Positions 26,601-35,432 of a stretch of DNA of 64,000 bases are shown here, piece after piece. The stretch is from Virgibacillus aidingensis (GTDB lineage: Bacteria > Bacillota > Bacilli > Bacillales > Amphibacillaceae): the NCBI RefSeq assembly GCF_010994035.1, contig NZ_WIXN01000007.1, positions 62,001 through 126,000 of the forward strand, read 5' to 3'. The notes under the pieces were generated by a model. It had not been told where the DNA came from and did not search any database. It worked only from the letters and a program-made list of their open reading frames with translations. The position numbers and the translations under genes are program-made. Position 1 is the stretch's first letter, and every line of letters begins with the position of its first letter.

Positions 26601-26984
26601 ATGAAACGGACTGCGGAATTGGTATTAGGTATTATTGGAACGGCCATTGATTTTATATTTTTTATTGCATTAGGATTACTGTTGCTTCTTATAAACATTG
26701 GGGTTGGATGGTCAGGCCTTGAAGCATATTTTGATGATGTATTGAGCAGTTTTTTATTGATATTGCTTGGCGCATTATGGATTCCTGTCATCAGTTCTTT
26801 CATCAGTTTTTTATTGGGATTAATTGCTGTCATTAAGGTTTCCAGCAGACCGCGGCTTTCTGGCGGATTGTTTATTGCTGCGGCAGTTGTCAGCAGCTGG
26901 CTGATGTTTTCCGGGGTGCTATTTCAATCACTATTTTATTTAGCAGCAGGAATACTTTGTTTTGTGAGGAAAGAGACTGAGTAG
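26601..26984 (+). CDS. DUF4064-type small membrane protein
   Basis: 127 residues from ATG 26601, after GAGGAGG. It begins MKRTAELVLGIIGTAIDFIF and has four hydrophobic segments (about residues 8-33, 47-80, 86-100 and 104-120), ending in CFVRKETE. The N-terminal 'RT-x-E-x-x-L-x-x-I-G' start and overall layout match DUF4064 proteins of Bacillales, whose function is unknown. It stands alone, with no terminator seen before the remnant-bearing spacer. Confidence 0.7.
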   Translation: MKRTAELVLGIIGTAIDFIFFIALGLLLLLINIGVGWSGLEAYFDDVLSSFLLILLGALWIPVISSFISFLLGLIAVIKVSSRPRLSGGLFIAAAVVSSWLMFSGVLFQSLFYLAAGILCFVRKETE

Positions 26985-27467
26985 AGGGACCCGCCCTCTG
27001 CCAGTTATCTGCTGATTACAATCCCGGCCTCGATTACGATTGCAAATAATAAAGCCGCAGCAGCTAAATACCATAACGCGACGCGGCTCTCGGTATTCCT
27101 TTTCCACTTTCTAAAATAATAGAACGTAATATAAACGGGACCGACCTGAACACCGGCTGTTCAAATTCAAAATATTGTTTCCCTATGAAGCTCAGGGATT
27201 AGTTCCTATTGTCCAGCGGCCAATTCCGGTCCACAACTTATCCCGGATTCCGGGAGACCTACATACCTCCAAATACGATTAAAAAATGAGAGATTATGTT
27301 GTTATATAAAAGAAAAATCCCTGCCTCCCGGACCTCTCTGGTATTAATTAATGTAAACATTAGAAGTGTGACAAATAGTGTCACTGCAGGAAAAAACATA
27401 CCTAAGCAGAAGCCTCCCCTGCTTTATGATAAAATAGAAAAACATAAAAAAAGAGGAGCATTATAAA
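26985..27467. other. 483-base spacer with a possible gene remnant and a palindrome
   Basis: The minus strand at 27005-27160 reads through about 50 codons ending in a stop, with GVQVGPVYITFYYFRKWKRN followed by a hydrophobic helix and IVISR. No start codon or ribosome binding site is present, so it looks like the C-terminal remnant of a membrane protein gene. Further right, GTGACA-N5-TGTCAC (27368-27384) is a perfect dyad 84 bases before the next gene and may be an operator. Confidence 0.4.
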
Positions 27468-28094
27468 ATGAATGGCACTGCACATGCAGCACTTGGAAGT
27501 GCAATAGGCTACATAACGGCAAACACCTTTGATACTTCCCCATCAGCAACAGTTTTATTGATAGGGCTGGGAACAGTGTCCGCATTGGTACCTGATTTGG
27601 ACATTGACGGAAAACTGCGTGGAAGAATTACTTTATCCCATAAATTACTGCGGACGGCAGCTCAGATTATTGGTGTATTGATGATTTTTTACAGCTTTTA
27701 TGAAGGAACGGATACGTCAAAATTTATCGGTGCGGGAATTGGCCTTGTAATACTGCTGCTTTCTTCCCGGCTAAAACAAAAACATATGCTCACACTGACT
27801 GGGATAGGGGTATTGGCGGGAGGAGTTTCTCTGCAGGAAAACTGGCTGATTCTCTTCGCGATTTATATTTTAATTGCATCTGTGGTATCCCACCGCGGTT
27901 ACACACATTCGATCTTGGGAATTGTATTCTTCGGCATGATTGCTTCCAGACTCGAAACATCACTCGGCATCCATGGTGTTTATTATGCCTGTCTTACTGC
28001 ATATATCAGCCATCTAGTAACTGACAGTAAGTTTTTGCCTTTTAATAAGCGGGGAATCAAGCTGTTTTTGCCAGTTTCTTCGAAGGAAATGTGA
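27468..28094 (+). CDS. YdjM-type membrane-bound metal-dependent hydrolase family protein
   Basis: 208 residues with about six hydrophobic segments. The N-terminal motif MNGTAHAALGSAIGYITAN, the ALVPDLDIDGKLRGR loop, SVVSHRGYTHSILG and the late SHLVTDSKF provide the conserved His and Asp residues of the YdjM/DUF457 family, a predicted membrane-bound metal-dependent hydrolase. In enterobacteria ydjM belongs to the SOS response; no LexA box was noticed here. GAGGAGC lies before the ATG. The gene is alone. Confidence 0.8.
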   Translation: MNGTAHAALGSAIGYITANTFDTSPSATVLLIGLGTVSALVPDLDIDGKLRGRITLSHKLLRTAAQIIGVLMIFYSFYEGTDTSKFIGAGIGLVILLLSSRLKQKHMLTLTGIGVLAGGVSLQENWLILFAIYILIASVVSHRGYTHSILGIVFFGMIASRLETSLGIHGVYYACLTAYISHLVTDSKFLPFNKRGIKLFLPVSSKEM

Positions 28095-28407
28095 GTGAAT
28101 TAAATCTAATGTGGGAAGTGTTCGCATTCCCAGTTCAGGCATTTTCCAATAAATATCCCTTTAATATAGGAAAATAAAACTTACTATATTAAAGTTAAAT
28201 CAGGGAAAGAAAATCAAGTATTATGGAAGGGGTTAAAGCGGACGTAAAAGGAATTTTAAAGAAACTACTTTTCCCTATCCGACAAGGGATAACCTGCCAT
28301 GTATTTAGCTGCAGCTGCTAATCCAAAAAAACTCATTCCTGGTTCTCTATAAATATACCCTGGAATATAAATTATTAATTATCATTTTCACAAAGGAGCT
28401 GAAACTT
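28095..28407. other. 313-base spacer, nothing recognised
   Basis: AT-rich stretch without a start and frame combination, clear dyad or T-tailed hairpin. Confidence 0.4.
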
Positions 28408-29229
28408 TTGATATCAATGAAAGAATCATATGTTGAAGTAGACAGCGGCGCGGAATTATTTGTTCAAGAATCCGGGGAAGGTGATCCTATTGTTTTTATA
28501 CCAGGATTTACTTTCACAACAGAAGTCTTTTCCAAACAAGTGGAATTCTTTTCAAAAACAAACCGGGTGGTGGTGATTGATCCAAGGAGTCACGGGAGAT
28601 CCACAACGGTGTTGCATGGGAATGATTATGTCACCCATGGTACTGATTTAGCCAGTGTAATTAGGCAGCTGAATCTAAAAAATGTCACCCTCGCTGGATG
28701 GTCTTTCGGCTGTTTAACTGTTTGGGAATACTTCAAACAATTTGGTGGATCCAATATTAAATCGATGGTCATGATTGATATGCCGCCGAAATCTTTGTCT
28801 GTCAATGAGAATGATTGGGTTGAAGGTGAGCTTGATGATATTGCCGCCATTTACACCACAAATTTGCGGGATCCAAAAGGACAAAGAGCATTCATAACTG
28901 ACTATATTACCCAGGTAATGGTGCAGCGGGAATTACTGCCTGAAGAATTAACCTGGCTTGTTGAACAGTCACTGAAAACTCCATACTATGTAGCCGCAAA
29001 CCTTTTCGCATCAGGCATGTTTTCCGATTATCGCGAAGAAGCTGAAGCTGCTAGCAAATCCATTCCAACTTTGACAGTGGTTGCGGAACACTGGGCTGAT
29101 ACCGCGTTGGGCTATATTAATGAGCATTACCCTGAATCACAAGTCGAAGTGCTTGGCGGGCATATGATGTTTTGGGAGTATGGGGAGCAATTTAATGCTG
29201 TGGTGGATCGGTTTTTGCAGGGGCAGTAA
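28408..29229 (+). CDS. Alpha/beta hydrolase
   Basis: 273 residues, TTG start: GGAG lies 9 bases before it, whereas the next ATG (28417) is too far from the site. The oxyanion strand VFIPGFTFT, the DPRSHGRST loop, the nucleophile elbow GWSFGC (Ser in G-x-S-x-G), an acid around VVAEHWAD and the late catalytic His in LGGHMMFWEYG make a complete triad. The sequence resembles general carboxyl-esterase or haloperoxidase-like members; the substrate is unknown. It is monocistronic and ends in a strong bidirectional terminator. Confidence 0.88.
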   Translation: MISMKESYVEVDSGAELFVQESGEGDPIVFIPGFTFTTEVFSKQVEFFSKTNRVVVIDPRSHGRSTTVLHGNDYVTHGTDLASVIRQLNLKNVTLAGWSFGCLTVWEYFKQFGGSNIKSMVMIDMPPKSLSVNENDWVEGELDDIAAIYTTNLRDPKGQRAFITDYITQVMVQRELLPEELTWLVEQSLKTPYYVAANLFASGMFSDYREEAEAASKSIPTLTVVAEHWADTALGYINEHYPESQVEVLGGHMMFWEYGEQFNAVVDRFLQGQ

Positions 29230-29258
29230 TTTTTTCTGCATCCGGTAAACTTCGTCAT

Positions 29259-29293
29259 AAAAAATCTCACACTTCAACAGCGTGAGATTTTTT
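29259..29293. terminator. Bidirectional terminator
   Basis: AAAAAATCTCAC (29259-29270) and GTGAGATTTTTT (29282-29293), a 12-bp stem flanked by A and T runs between two converging genes. Confidence 0.9.
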
Positions 29294-29297
29294 ATAT

Positions 29298-29819
29298 TCA
29301 CTCTTCTTCAATAGAAAAGGTTACCGTAACCTGGTTTCCGCTCAAACCTTTAGCTACCGAAAATGCTGTCAGTGTATAATCTCCCGGTTCCAGGGCAGGA
29401 AGCTTCAATTTATAGCTCAGTTCCTCCCCGGGCGGCAATTTTATATCCTCCAGCACCTGCATAAATGCCATGTCATCAGAATATCGTTTAACCAGTTCAT
29501 TGGTCTGATCCCGCAGTTCATATTCGTATCGCTGGCTGGTTGTAAAAGAAAGCTCTTTTTCTTCCTCACTTTCATTGGTGATAGTAAATTCATATACAGT
29601 ATCCTCAGCCGATATCGAAATAGGTTGTAACGCATATACTACCCCATCATTGGTAATTTCAGCCGCCTCCTCTCCCGTATTTTCCTCTTCATTTTCCTGC
29701 TCTTCAGATTCATTGCCCCGAGTTCCGTTCTCGTTGGATGTCTCTTCTGCACAAGCTGTTGCAATGACAGTAAAACCCAGCAGAAGCAAACCCATTAACA
29801 GTGTCTTCGAACTCCTCAT
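29298..29819 (-). CDS. Lipoprotein with BsuPI-type domain
   Basis: 173 residues from ATG 29819, which GAGGTGG precedes; the GTG at 29828 is inside that site. A signal peptide ends in a lipobox (ATAC), and an acidic Glu/Asn linker follows. The C-terminal 110 residues have the BsuPI pattern: YEFTITNESEEEKELSFTTS, RYEYELRDQTNE, MAFMQVLEDIKLPPGEELSY and PGDYTLTAFSVAKG. In B. subtilis the BsuPI protein inhibits the intracellular protease; here the same beta fold is lipid-anchored outside, so it may instead be a general extracellular module. A repeat pair lies in its upstream space. Confidence 0.8.
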   Translation of the reverse strand: MRSSKTLLMGLLLLGFTVIATACAEETSNENGTRGNESEEQENEEENTGEEAAEITNDGVVYALQPISISAEDTVYEFTITNESEEEKELSFTTSQRYEYELRDQTNELVKRYSDDMAFMQVLEDIKLPPGEELSYKLKLPALEPGDYTLTAFSVAKGLSGNQVTVTFSIEEE

Positions 29820-29871
29820 ATTATCCACCTCTTATGACTATTATTCCATAAGATGGATTTTTATAAACTCA

Positions 29872-29947
29872 GGGACAAGGGGACAGGTACCGTGTCCCAC
29901 ATTTGCAAGTACAATCGACTGGGACAAGGAACCTGTCCCTCTGTCCC
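29872..29947. repeat. REP-type element, inverted pair 1
   Basis: Two 27-bp elements, 29872-29898 and 29921-29947, are near-perfect reverse complements separated by 22 bases. Each begins GGGACA and ends TGTCCC with an internal GGACAGGT/ACCTGTCC. The right element starts 1 base after the stop codon of the ugd gene (29949-29951). The pair can fold into one long hairpin. Confidence 0.9.
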
Positions 29948-29948
29948 G

Positions 29949-31115
29949 CTAGTCCCTGCTGAACAAATCTCTTGTATATACTTTCTCCTTGACTGCCTTC
30001 AATTCATCCGACAGGCGATTGGCTACAATCACATCAGCTTTATCTTTAAATTTATCAAAATCTTTCATTACCTGATAGTTTTCAAAAGTATCTTCTCTGA
30101 GAGACGGTTCATAAATAACAATGCCGACGTTCCTTTCTTTCAGCCTCTCTATCACGCCTTGAATGGCAGATTGCCTGTAATTATCAGAGTCGGTTTTCAT
30201 CGTCAGCCGGTAAATGCCAACAGTTTTTGGATTTTGTTTCAAAATTTGCCCGGCAATGTGATCTTTCCTCGTGCTGTTGGAATCCACGATCGCCTGGATG
30301 ATATTATTTGGGACACCATCAAAATTGGCCAGCAGCTGCTTCGTATCTTTTGGCAGGCAATAACCGCCATAGCCAAAGGATGGGTTGTTATAGTGATGGC
30401 CGATTCGAGGATCATGCCCTATTCCCTCAACAATCTGCTGTGCATCCAGTCCTTTCATTTCCGCATAGGTATCCAGCTCATTAAAGAAGGATACCCGCAT
30501 GGCAAGATAAGTATTGGCAAATAACTTGATTGCCTCTGCTTCCCTGGAACCGGTGTAAAGAATAGGGATGTTTTCCTTGATCGCTCCCTCTGCCAGCAGT
30601 TTGGCAAATATTTTTGCCCTCTCAGACTGCTCCCCTACAATGATGCGGGAAGGATAAAGATTATCGTAAAGTGCTTTTCCCTCCCTTAAAAATTCAGGGG
30701 AGAAAATAATATTTTTTGTATTAAATTTCTTTCTGACTGACTCTGTGTAGCCAACCGGGATTGTTGATTTAATGACCATGACAGCATCCGGATTCACAGA
30801 TAAGACATTTTCAATCACATTTTCTACGGTACCAGTATCAAAGTAATTTTGGTCAGGATCATAATTCGTCGGCGTTGAAATAACAACAAAATCGGCTTCT
30901 TTTAATGCCTGCGTTGTGTCTGTAGTTGCTGTCAGGTTCAAATCCCTTTCCTTTAAAAATTGCCGGATCTCTTCATCGGCTATAGGAGATACTTTATTAT
31001 TAATCATATTCACTTTTTCTTCATTTATATCCAGCGCGATTACTTCATTGTGCAGTGCCAGGAGGACGGCATTCGAGAGGCCGACATAGCCGGTTCCTGC
31101 AATCGTTATTTTCAT
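29949..31115 (-). CDS. ugd: UDP-glucose 6-dehydrogenase
   Basis: Oxidises UDP-glucose to UDP-glucuronate with two NAD+, providing a sugar for capsule or teichuronic-type polymers. The 388 residues are the length of the short UGD group. Landmarks are [88 protein letters not shown] and catalytic Cys253 in [11 protein letters not shown]. It stands alone, with no glycosyltransferase genes nearby, and is framed by REP-type elements on both sides; its TAG stop may even derive from the repeat end. The start ATG is clear, although its Shine-Dalgarno is weak. Confidence 0.95.
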   Translation of the reverse strand: MKITIAGTGYVGLSNAVLLALHNEVIALDINEEKVNMINNKVSPIADEEIRQFLKERDLNLTATTDTTQALKEADFVVISTPTNYDPDQNYFDTGTVENVIENVLSVNPDAVMVIKSTIPVGYTESVRKKFNTKNIIFSPEFLREGKALYDNLYPSRIIVGEQSERAKIFAKLLAEGAIKENIPILYTGSREAEAIKLFANTYLAMRVSFFNELDTYAEMKGLDAQQIVEGIGHDPRIGHHYNNPSFGYGGYCLPKDTKQLLANFDGVPNNIIQAIVDSNSTRKDHIAGQILKQNPKTVGIYRLTMKTDSDNYRQSAIQGVIERLKERNVGIVIYEPSLREDTFENYQVMKDFDKFKDKADVIVANRLSDELKAVKEKVYTRDLFSRD

Positions 31116-31202
31116 TGAAAAAATACCTTTCTATAATTGTTTTAAGTAACTTTTAATGGCTAACTAAATTATAATAGTCCATTGGTGGATCTGCAAACTT
31201 TC

Positions 31203-31229
31203 GGGACATGGGGACAGGTTCCTTGTCCC
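31203..31229. repeat. REP-type element, left arm of pair 2
   Basis: 27 bp beginning GGGACATGGGGACAGGTTCC and ending TTGTCCC; same orientation as 29872-29898. Its inverted partner is at 31332-31358, inside the end of the transposase gene. Confidence 0.9.
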
Positions 31230-31326
31230 AGTAACTGATAGAGGCACAATTAACCTGGTTCCTCTCCCCCATTCAACCTGACAGCATTGGCGTTTAGCGC
31301 ACTCCCATGTTCCACGTCTCAATAAT

Positions 31327-32118
31327 TTAACGGGACAGCTGACCTGTCCCTCCGTCCCTTGCTCTCCCAATTACGCTTTTTGATATTCCTGTAATTCTTT
31401 CCAGTTGTCGAAGTGAAGTGCCTTCCATCATTTTTATTTTGGCTAATATAGCATCTCTGTCTTTTTTATCCATTTGCTGCAGACTGCTTGTGTTATAAAC
31501 GCCTAGCTGGTACAAATAATTCCGGACTTCCTGATCGGTTTTTATTATTTTTACCTTTATATCCAGGCATTGATCATCATTTATTTGCTGCATGTGCTCC
31601 AAATATAAGTGAACCGCTTTGGTTTTTTCTTTTGCATATAAACGAAGTCCCAACTCGGTATCCACCAGATCCCCGCAGCTGAAGTATTCATGATAACTGG
31701 TCCATTTGCATTCTGATATATTATTTGCAATTCCGGCTTTCAGCGGATTTTGATGGATATATCTCAATACAGTCAAAAAGTAATCCGCACTTTCGACATT
31801 TTCACTTTTAAACCTTTCCTGAAATAAGTGTCCGGACCTTTCATACTTATGATTATACCAATATACATAACTTGAACTAATTCTTTTGATTGAATTGGCC
31901 AAGCATTCTTTCTCTGATTCTTCCCATAACAAATGAATATGATTATCCATCAGGCAATAGCTGTGAATCTTATATTCACTTATAGTCTTATACTTTTTTA
32001 AAATTTCCAGGAACCTATTTCTGTCTTCTTCCTCTTCAAAAATCGTCTGCCGATTGACTCCCCTCATAATAATATGATAAATGCCACTCCGGCTCTTCTT
32101 CCTTGCTCTTCTTACCAT
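31327..32118 (-). CDS. REP-associated tyrosine transposase (Y1/HUH, IS200-like, RAYT)
   Basis: 263 residues. The Y1 transposase domain has the HUH motif DNHIHLLW (His60, His62) and the single catalytic tyrosine in LRYIHQNPLKAG (Tyr120). The C-terminus carries a helix-turn-helix, GTSLRQLERITGISKSVIGR, as in RAYT proteins of Firmicutes. RAYTs are single-copy chromosomal relatives of IS200 transposases associated with REP palindromes, thought to act on single-stranded hairpin DNA. About eleven GGGACA-type elements lie within 9 kb, and the last ten codons plus the stop region are themselves made of one (31332-31358). AGGAGG precedes the ATG. No IS200 terminal hairpins flank the gene as a mobile unit. 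Confidence 0.92.
   Translation of the reverse strand: MVRRARKKSRSGIYHIIMRGVNRQTIFEEEEDRNRFLEILKKYKTISEYKIHSYCLMDNHIHLLWEESEKECLANSIKRISSSYVYWYNHKYERSGHLFQERFKSENVESADYFLTVLRYIHQNPLKAGIANNISECKWTSYHEYFSCGDLVDTELGLRLYAKEKTKAVHLYLEHMQQINDDQCLDIKVKIIKTDQEVRNYLYQLGVYNTSSLQQMDKKDRDAILAKIKMMEGTSLRQLERITGISKSVIGRARDGGTGQLSR
31332..31358. repeat. REP-type element inside the 3' end of the transposase gene
   Basis: 27 bp beginning GGGACAGCTGACCTGTCCC. It encodes the C-terminal residues RDGGTGQLSR of the RAYT; the TAA stop lies two bases beyond it. The opposite boundary reads AGCAAGGGAC, shared with the element at 32397-32423. Confidence 0.85.
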
Positions 32119-32396
32119 AGAACATCCTCCTGGGATAAAGGGAATGATTCATTACACCCGGCTCCTCTTTTAAATTTAAGGTACTTTATACCTCCAGGGT
32201 TGTCAAAATCTCAAAAGAGAAAAATAATACTATTTGGAAGAGTAGATTTTCAATTTTTATAAGCCGAAAAAGCAATTTTTGCTTGGTGAAAGTAGTTTGA
32301 TTTATAAATTCGGTATATTTTCAGAAAAACAAAATAGTGAATAACAACTTTTGTAAAAACAGTTTTTGTGAAAACCGGTATGGCACAATAAGCTCT

Positions 32397-32423
32397 GGGA
32401 CACGGTACCTGTCCCTGTGTCCC
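32397..32423. repeat. REP-type element upstream of the transposase and RHH genes
   Basis: 27 bp beginning GGGACACGGTACCTGTCCC and ending GTGTCCC; the nearest copy to the family consensus. It is followed directly by TTGCTA, which doubles as the -35 of the next gene. Confidence 0.9.
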
Positions 32424-32452
32424 TTGCTATTTTTCCGTTTTTGGTCTATAAT
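32424..32452 (+). promoter_or_regulatory. Sigma-A-like promoter of the small RHH gene
   Basis: TTGCTA (32424-32429) and TATAAT (32447-32452) with a 17-base spacer. The -35 is contiguous with the REP element and matches its conserved TGCTA boundary. Confidence 0.6.
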
Positions 32453-32469
32453 TGATATGAGGTGAAGAA

Positions 32470-32625
32470 ATGCCTGCGAAAAATAGGACAATCAGTGCAT
32501 TCGTTATGTTTCCCAATGATTTAGTGGAGGAAATCAAAGCTTATCAGGAAGAAAACAAGATCCTCTCAAATAATGAAGCCATCAGAACGCTTATCAGAAA
32601 AGGCTTAAAAGACTCTCAGGAATAG
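32470..32625 (+). CDS. Small ribbon-helix-helix (CopG-like) protein
   Basis: 51 residues: MPAKNRTISAFVMFPNDLVE, then EIKAYQEENKILSNNEAIRT, and LIRKGLKDSQE. A beta strand (RTISAFVMF) and two helices separated by S-N-N-E-A give the ribbon-helix-helix pattern of CopG/Arc-type DNA-binding proteins. GAGGTGA lies before the ATG, a good promoter lies 18-46 bases upstream, and a terminator overlaps the stop. Such proteins often regulate themselves or a neighbour. The neighbours are the RAYT gene (divergent, REP element between) and a convergent helical-repeat gene. No toxin gene is adjacent. Confidence 0.75.
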   Translation: MPAKNRTISAFVMFPNDLVEEIKAYQEENKILSNNEAIRTLIRKGLKDSQE

Positions 32626-32637
32626 AGAGTCTTTTTT
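32607..32637. terminator. Terminator overlapping the end of the RHH gene
   Basis: AAAAGACTCTC (32607-32617) pairs with GAGAGTCTTTT (32625-32635) and runs into six T; it could serve both converging genes. Confidence 0.85.
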
Positions 32638-32660
32638 CATGGAGGCGGCTTTCTTTATCT

Positions 32661-34022
32661 TCACACTTTTTCCAGTTCATCCAAAAAGGTTGGCCTGCGT
32701 TTATATTTCTCCTGTAATTCTTCTTTCAACTGGATAAACGAGGTCTTTTCGAATGCTTTTTTATATTTCCCGATCAGTTTGCATACGCCCCGGTAATGTT
32801 TTCTTGACCCGGCAGGCTCTGCTTGATCATGAATAAAGTTCTTAAAAATCATTTCTGCTTCCACATGATATTCATCTATCAGGTAAGGATACAACTCCTG
32901 AATATAGAAATTATCTTCTTTACAAATACGGTACAACTTGTCCTGCCTATTTTCCTCTTTTGCAATCTCGATATAAGTAGCATTGTTTCCTGTTTCTTCA
33001 AATCCATCGAAAATTTTCTCTGCTACTGTCTTCCATTCTTCTTCATTATATAGGTTTTTCAATTTCTTGTATGCTTCAAAGCTATTGTTAAAAACTAATT
33101 CCATCAATATTTTCCTTTGATTTTCAATGTCCTCAAGGACTTCATAAATTTTCAGTTCATATTCTTTCCATTTTGTCACCAGCCCGGGCAGTTCTTTATC
33201 TTGTATCTGCCCTTCTCTACTTAGTTTTAATGCTGATCCAGTGTTTTCATTTTCAAGTTCATATCTAATTGCTTTTTCCCTGAAATCACTGTACTGAATA
33301 TGCTCATAAATAAACTCTCCGGCTCTTTCCCATTCCTGATTTAATTCCAGGATCTCCAATTGAAGGAGCATTATTTCTATCGTATCAAACTCCTTTGACC
33401 ATGAGGAGGACTCCCCGGAGAGCTTTTCCAATAATTGATTCAGCTTTTTCTCAAGCTTCTGTCTCATGGTTGGTTCAATGGAAAACAAAGTACATATTTT
33501 CAAAAGATCGAACTGCCAATTGCTCCAGTCGTCATATCGTGTATGGTTAGCTTCCTTCATTATTAATTGAAATACCTTTTTCTGCGTATTTTTATCATCT
33601 GATATTACAGAATAGGAAGCAGCCTCTCCAATCAAAGAAATACTTTCCTCAATTGCACCCCCTATTGCACCATTTGAATCATCAGCATATTGCATCATAT
33701 CCACGACTATGGAAAGAACAGCTATAGCCAGCTTTGCTGCCATTTCGCTTTCCCCTGCTGCCAGTTTATCCCTTCCTTTGTCCAACACCATTTCGGCACC
33801 TTGAAGTGAAGACGGGACGTACCTCAAACTGATAAAACCTTTCCATTTATACCGATTGATATACGTCCTTATCAGCTTTTTACTTTCCTTGATTTCATCT
33901 TCACCGCCGGAAAGTTTATATTCCAGCATAGTTTCTATATTTTCATCGGTTTCTGCCACTGCAGTGAGTAAATCGACCAATTCCTTTTTCGTCAGTTTGG
34001 AAATTTTTGTCTTAAGGCCCAT
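32661..34022 (-). CDS. Helical-repeat protein of unknown function (DUF6880/SWIM-associated-like)
   Basis: 453 residues, almost all predicted helix and rich in Lys and Glu, without a signal peptide or membrane segment. It begins MGLKTKISKLTKKELVDLLT and consists of degenerate helix pairs reminiscent of TPR-like arrays; segments such as ALKLSREGQIQDKELPGLVT and IAKEENRQDKLYRICKE resemble the C-terminal helical region found in SWIM-zinc-finger proteins and DUF6880. No SWIM motif (CxC-xn-CxH) is present, so it may be a derivative lacking that domain. It is probably a scaffold or interaction protein; its function is not recognised. Confidence 0.55.
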   Translation of the reverse strand: MGLKTKISKLTKKELVDLLTAVAETDENIETMLEYKLSGGEDEIKESKKLIRTYINRYKWKGFISLRYVPSSLQGAEMVLDKGRDKLAAGESEMAAKLAIAVLSIVVDMMQYADDSNGAIGGAIEESISLIGEAASYSVISDDKNTQKKVFQLIMKEANHTRYDDWSNWQFDLLKICTLFSIEPTMRQKLEKKLNQLLEKLSGESSSWSKEFDTIEIMLLQLEILELNQEWERAGEFIYEHIQYSDFREKAIRYELENENTGSALKLSREGQIQDKELPGLVTKWKEYELKIYEVLEDIENQRKILMELVFNNSFEAYKKLKNLYNEEEWKTVAEKIFDGFEETGNNATYIEIAKEENRQDKLYRICKEDNFYIQELYPYLIDEYHVEAEMIFKNFIHDQAEPAGSRKHYRGVCKLIGKYKKAFEKTSFIQLKEELQEKYKRRPTFLDELEKV

Positions 34023-34076
34023 TTGATCCGCTCCTCAAATCCAAGGATTATTTTATTACATCTTCTTGTGCCATAC

Positions 34077-35279
34077 CTAGCTATACCACTCTTTGATCTT
34101 TTCATCCGCCGGCAGTAAAAACGCCAGCAATCCAAGAAGCGGCAGGAATGCAGTTGCAATCATTGTCGGCGTCAGGCCGATCAGATCAATTAAAGATCCA
34201 AGCACTACTGATCCAATCGCCCCCATACCAAATGCCAAGCCGACAATGAGTCCGGACATGGTTCCGATTTTCCCGGGAATTAATTCCTGTGCATAAACAA
34301 CGGTTACAGAAAAACTGGACAGCACAATGATCCCAAGCAGGGCAAGTAAAATAATCGCCATCACCGGGCCGGCAAATGGTAAAATTAACGCCAGCGGAGC
34401 GGCTGCCAAGAGGGAAAATATAATGACATTCCGTTTGCCGAATCGATCCGCGATCGGGCCGCCAAGAAAAGTCCCGATGGCTCCTGCAAGCAGGAATGTG
34501 AAGATATATCCCTGGGACTGGGCAATGGTTGCGCCATAGTTTTCTATCGCAAAAAATGCATAGAAATTGGCAATAACACTCTGGTACCAAGAGCGGGCAA
34601 AAACGATAAACACTAGGACGATGAGCGCAGCTTTTATTGCTTTAGAGAGGTTTTTATCCCGCTTTTTTTCTCCATTTTGTGCTTTTACTTTCATTGGCCT
34701 GCCGACTTGAGATTGGTACCACCTGGCAATATACATTAAAAAAATTACTGCCAAACCGGCAATCAGCGTAAACCAAATGGCACCAAACTGTCCAAGCGGA
34801 ACAAGGACAAGCGCGGTAATCACGGGAGCAAGCGCCTGCCCCGAATTCCCTCCCACCTGATAAATCGATTGTGCCAGCCCCCTGCGCGGACCCGCCGCAA
34901 GATACGCTACCCGCGACCCTTCCGGATGGAAGATAGCGGAACCCAAACCGATAAAAAGCACACTCGCCAGGATTGCCCAAAAATTAGGAGCGAGTGCCAA
35001 ACCGAACATGCCAACCATGCTGCTTGCCAGCCCGATCGGCAAAGCGTACGGCATTGGCCGTTTGTCCGTATACATGCCAACCACAGGCTGCATGACAGAA
35101 GCTACCATGTTCAATGTAAACGCAATAAAACCGAGCTGGGTAAATGTCAGTCCCAATGAATTTTCCGGGATGGGAAACATGGCGGAAATGACCGCTTGGA
35201 GCGTGTCATTCAATAAGTGGCATAATCCTATAATGAATAAAATTGGATAGATGGTTTTGCTGTTTGTGGTAGTAGTCAT
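34077..35279 (-). CDS. MFS transporter, fosmidomycin-resistance (Fsr) family
   Basis: 400 residues with 12 hydrophobic segments. The opening YPILFIIGLCHLLNDTLQAV and the loop GLGSAIFHPEGSRVAYLAAG are signatures of the Fsr group, as are MYTDKRPMPYALPIGL and GQALAPVITALVLVPLGQFG. Fsr of E. coli exports fosmidomycin; natural substrates of Bacillaceae members are unknown. It follows the lhgO-like gene by 150 bases on the same strand and may be co-transcribed, but no functional link is evident. Confidence 0.85.
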   Translation of the reverse strand: MTTTTNSKTIYPILFIIGLCHLLNDTLQAVISAMFPIPENSLGLTFTQLGFIAFTLNMVASVMQPVVGMYTDKRPMPYALPIGLASSMVGMFGLALAPNFWAILASVLFIGLGSAIFHPEGSRVAYLAAGPRRGLAQSIYQVGGNSGQALAPVITALVLVPLGQFGAIWFTLIAGLAVIFLMYIARWYQSQVGRPMKVKAQNGEKKRDKNLSKAIKAALIVLVFIVFARSWYQSVIANFYAFFAIENYGATIAQSQGYIFTFLLAGAIGTFLGGPIADRFGKRNVIIFSLLAAAPLALILPFAGPVMAIILLALLGIIVLSSFSVTVVYAQELIPGKIGTMSGLIVGLAFGMGAIGSVVLGSLIDLIGLTPTMIATAFLPLLGLLAFLLPADEKIKEWYS

Positions 35280-35432
35280 ATTTTCGACGCCTTTCGATCT
35301 GTACCTGCTCTATGTAATAAAACAACACTCGACATTTTAGAATTTTAAAAAGGGCATTGTTATGCCCAAAGTATCTCGCAAAATCACTATTATTTCAACA
35401 TCGAAACTATGAAAATCGATTATTAATTATCT

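Noticed and set aside
29872-29947. REP pairs as ordinary Rho-independent terminators
   Set aside because: The stems are long and GC-rich but no T tract follows on either strand in most copies; the sequence identity among copies also exceeds what terminators need.
31164-31370. Minus-strand frame of 68 codons over the spacer and the RAYT gene end
   Set aside because: It is read through two REP elements in another frame and has no ribosome binding site; the coding frame there is the transposase.
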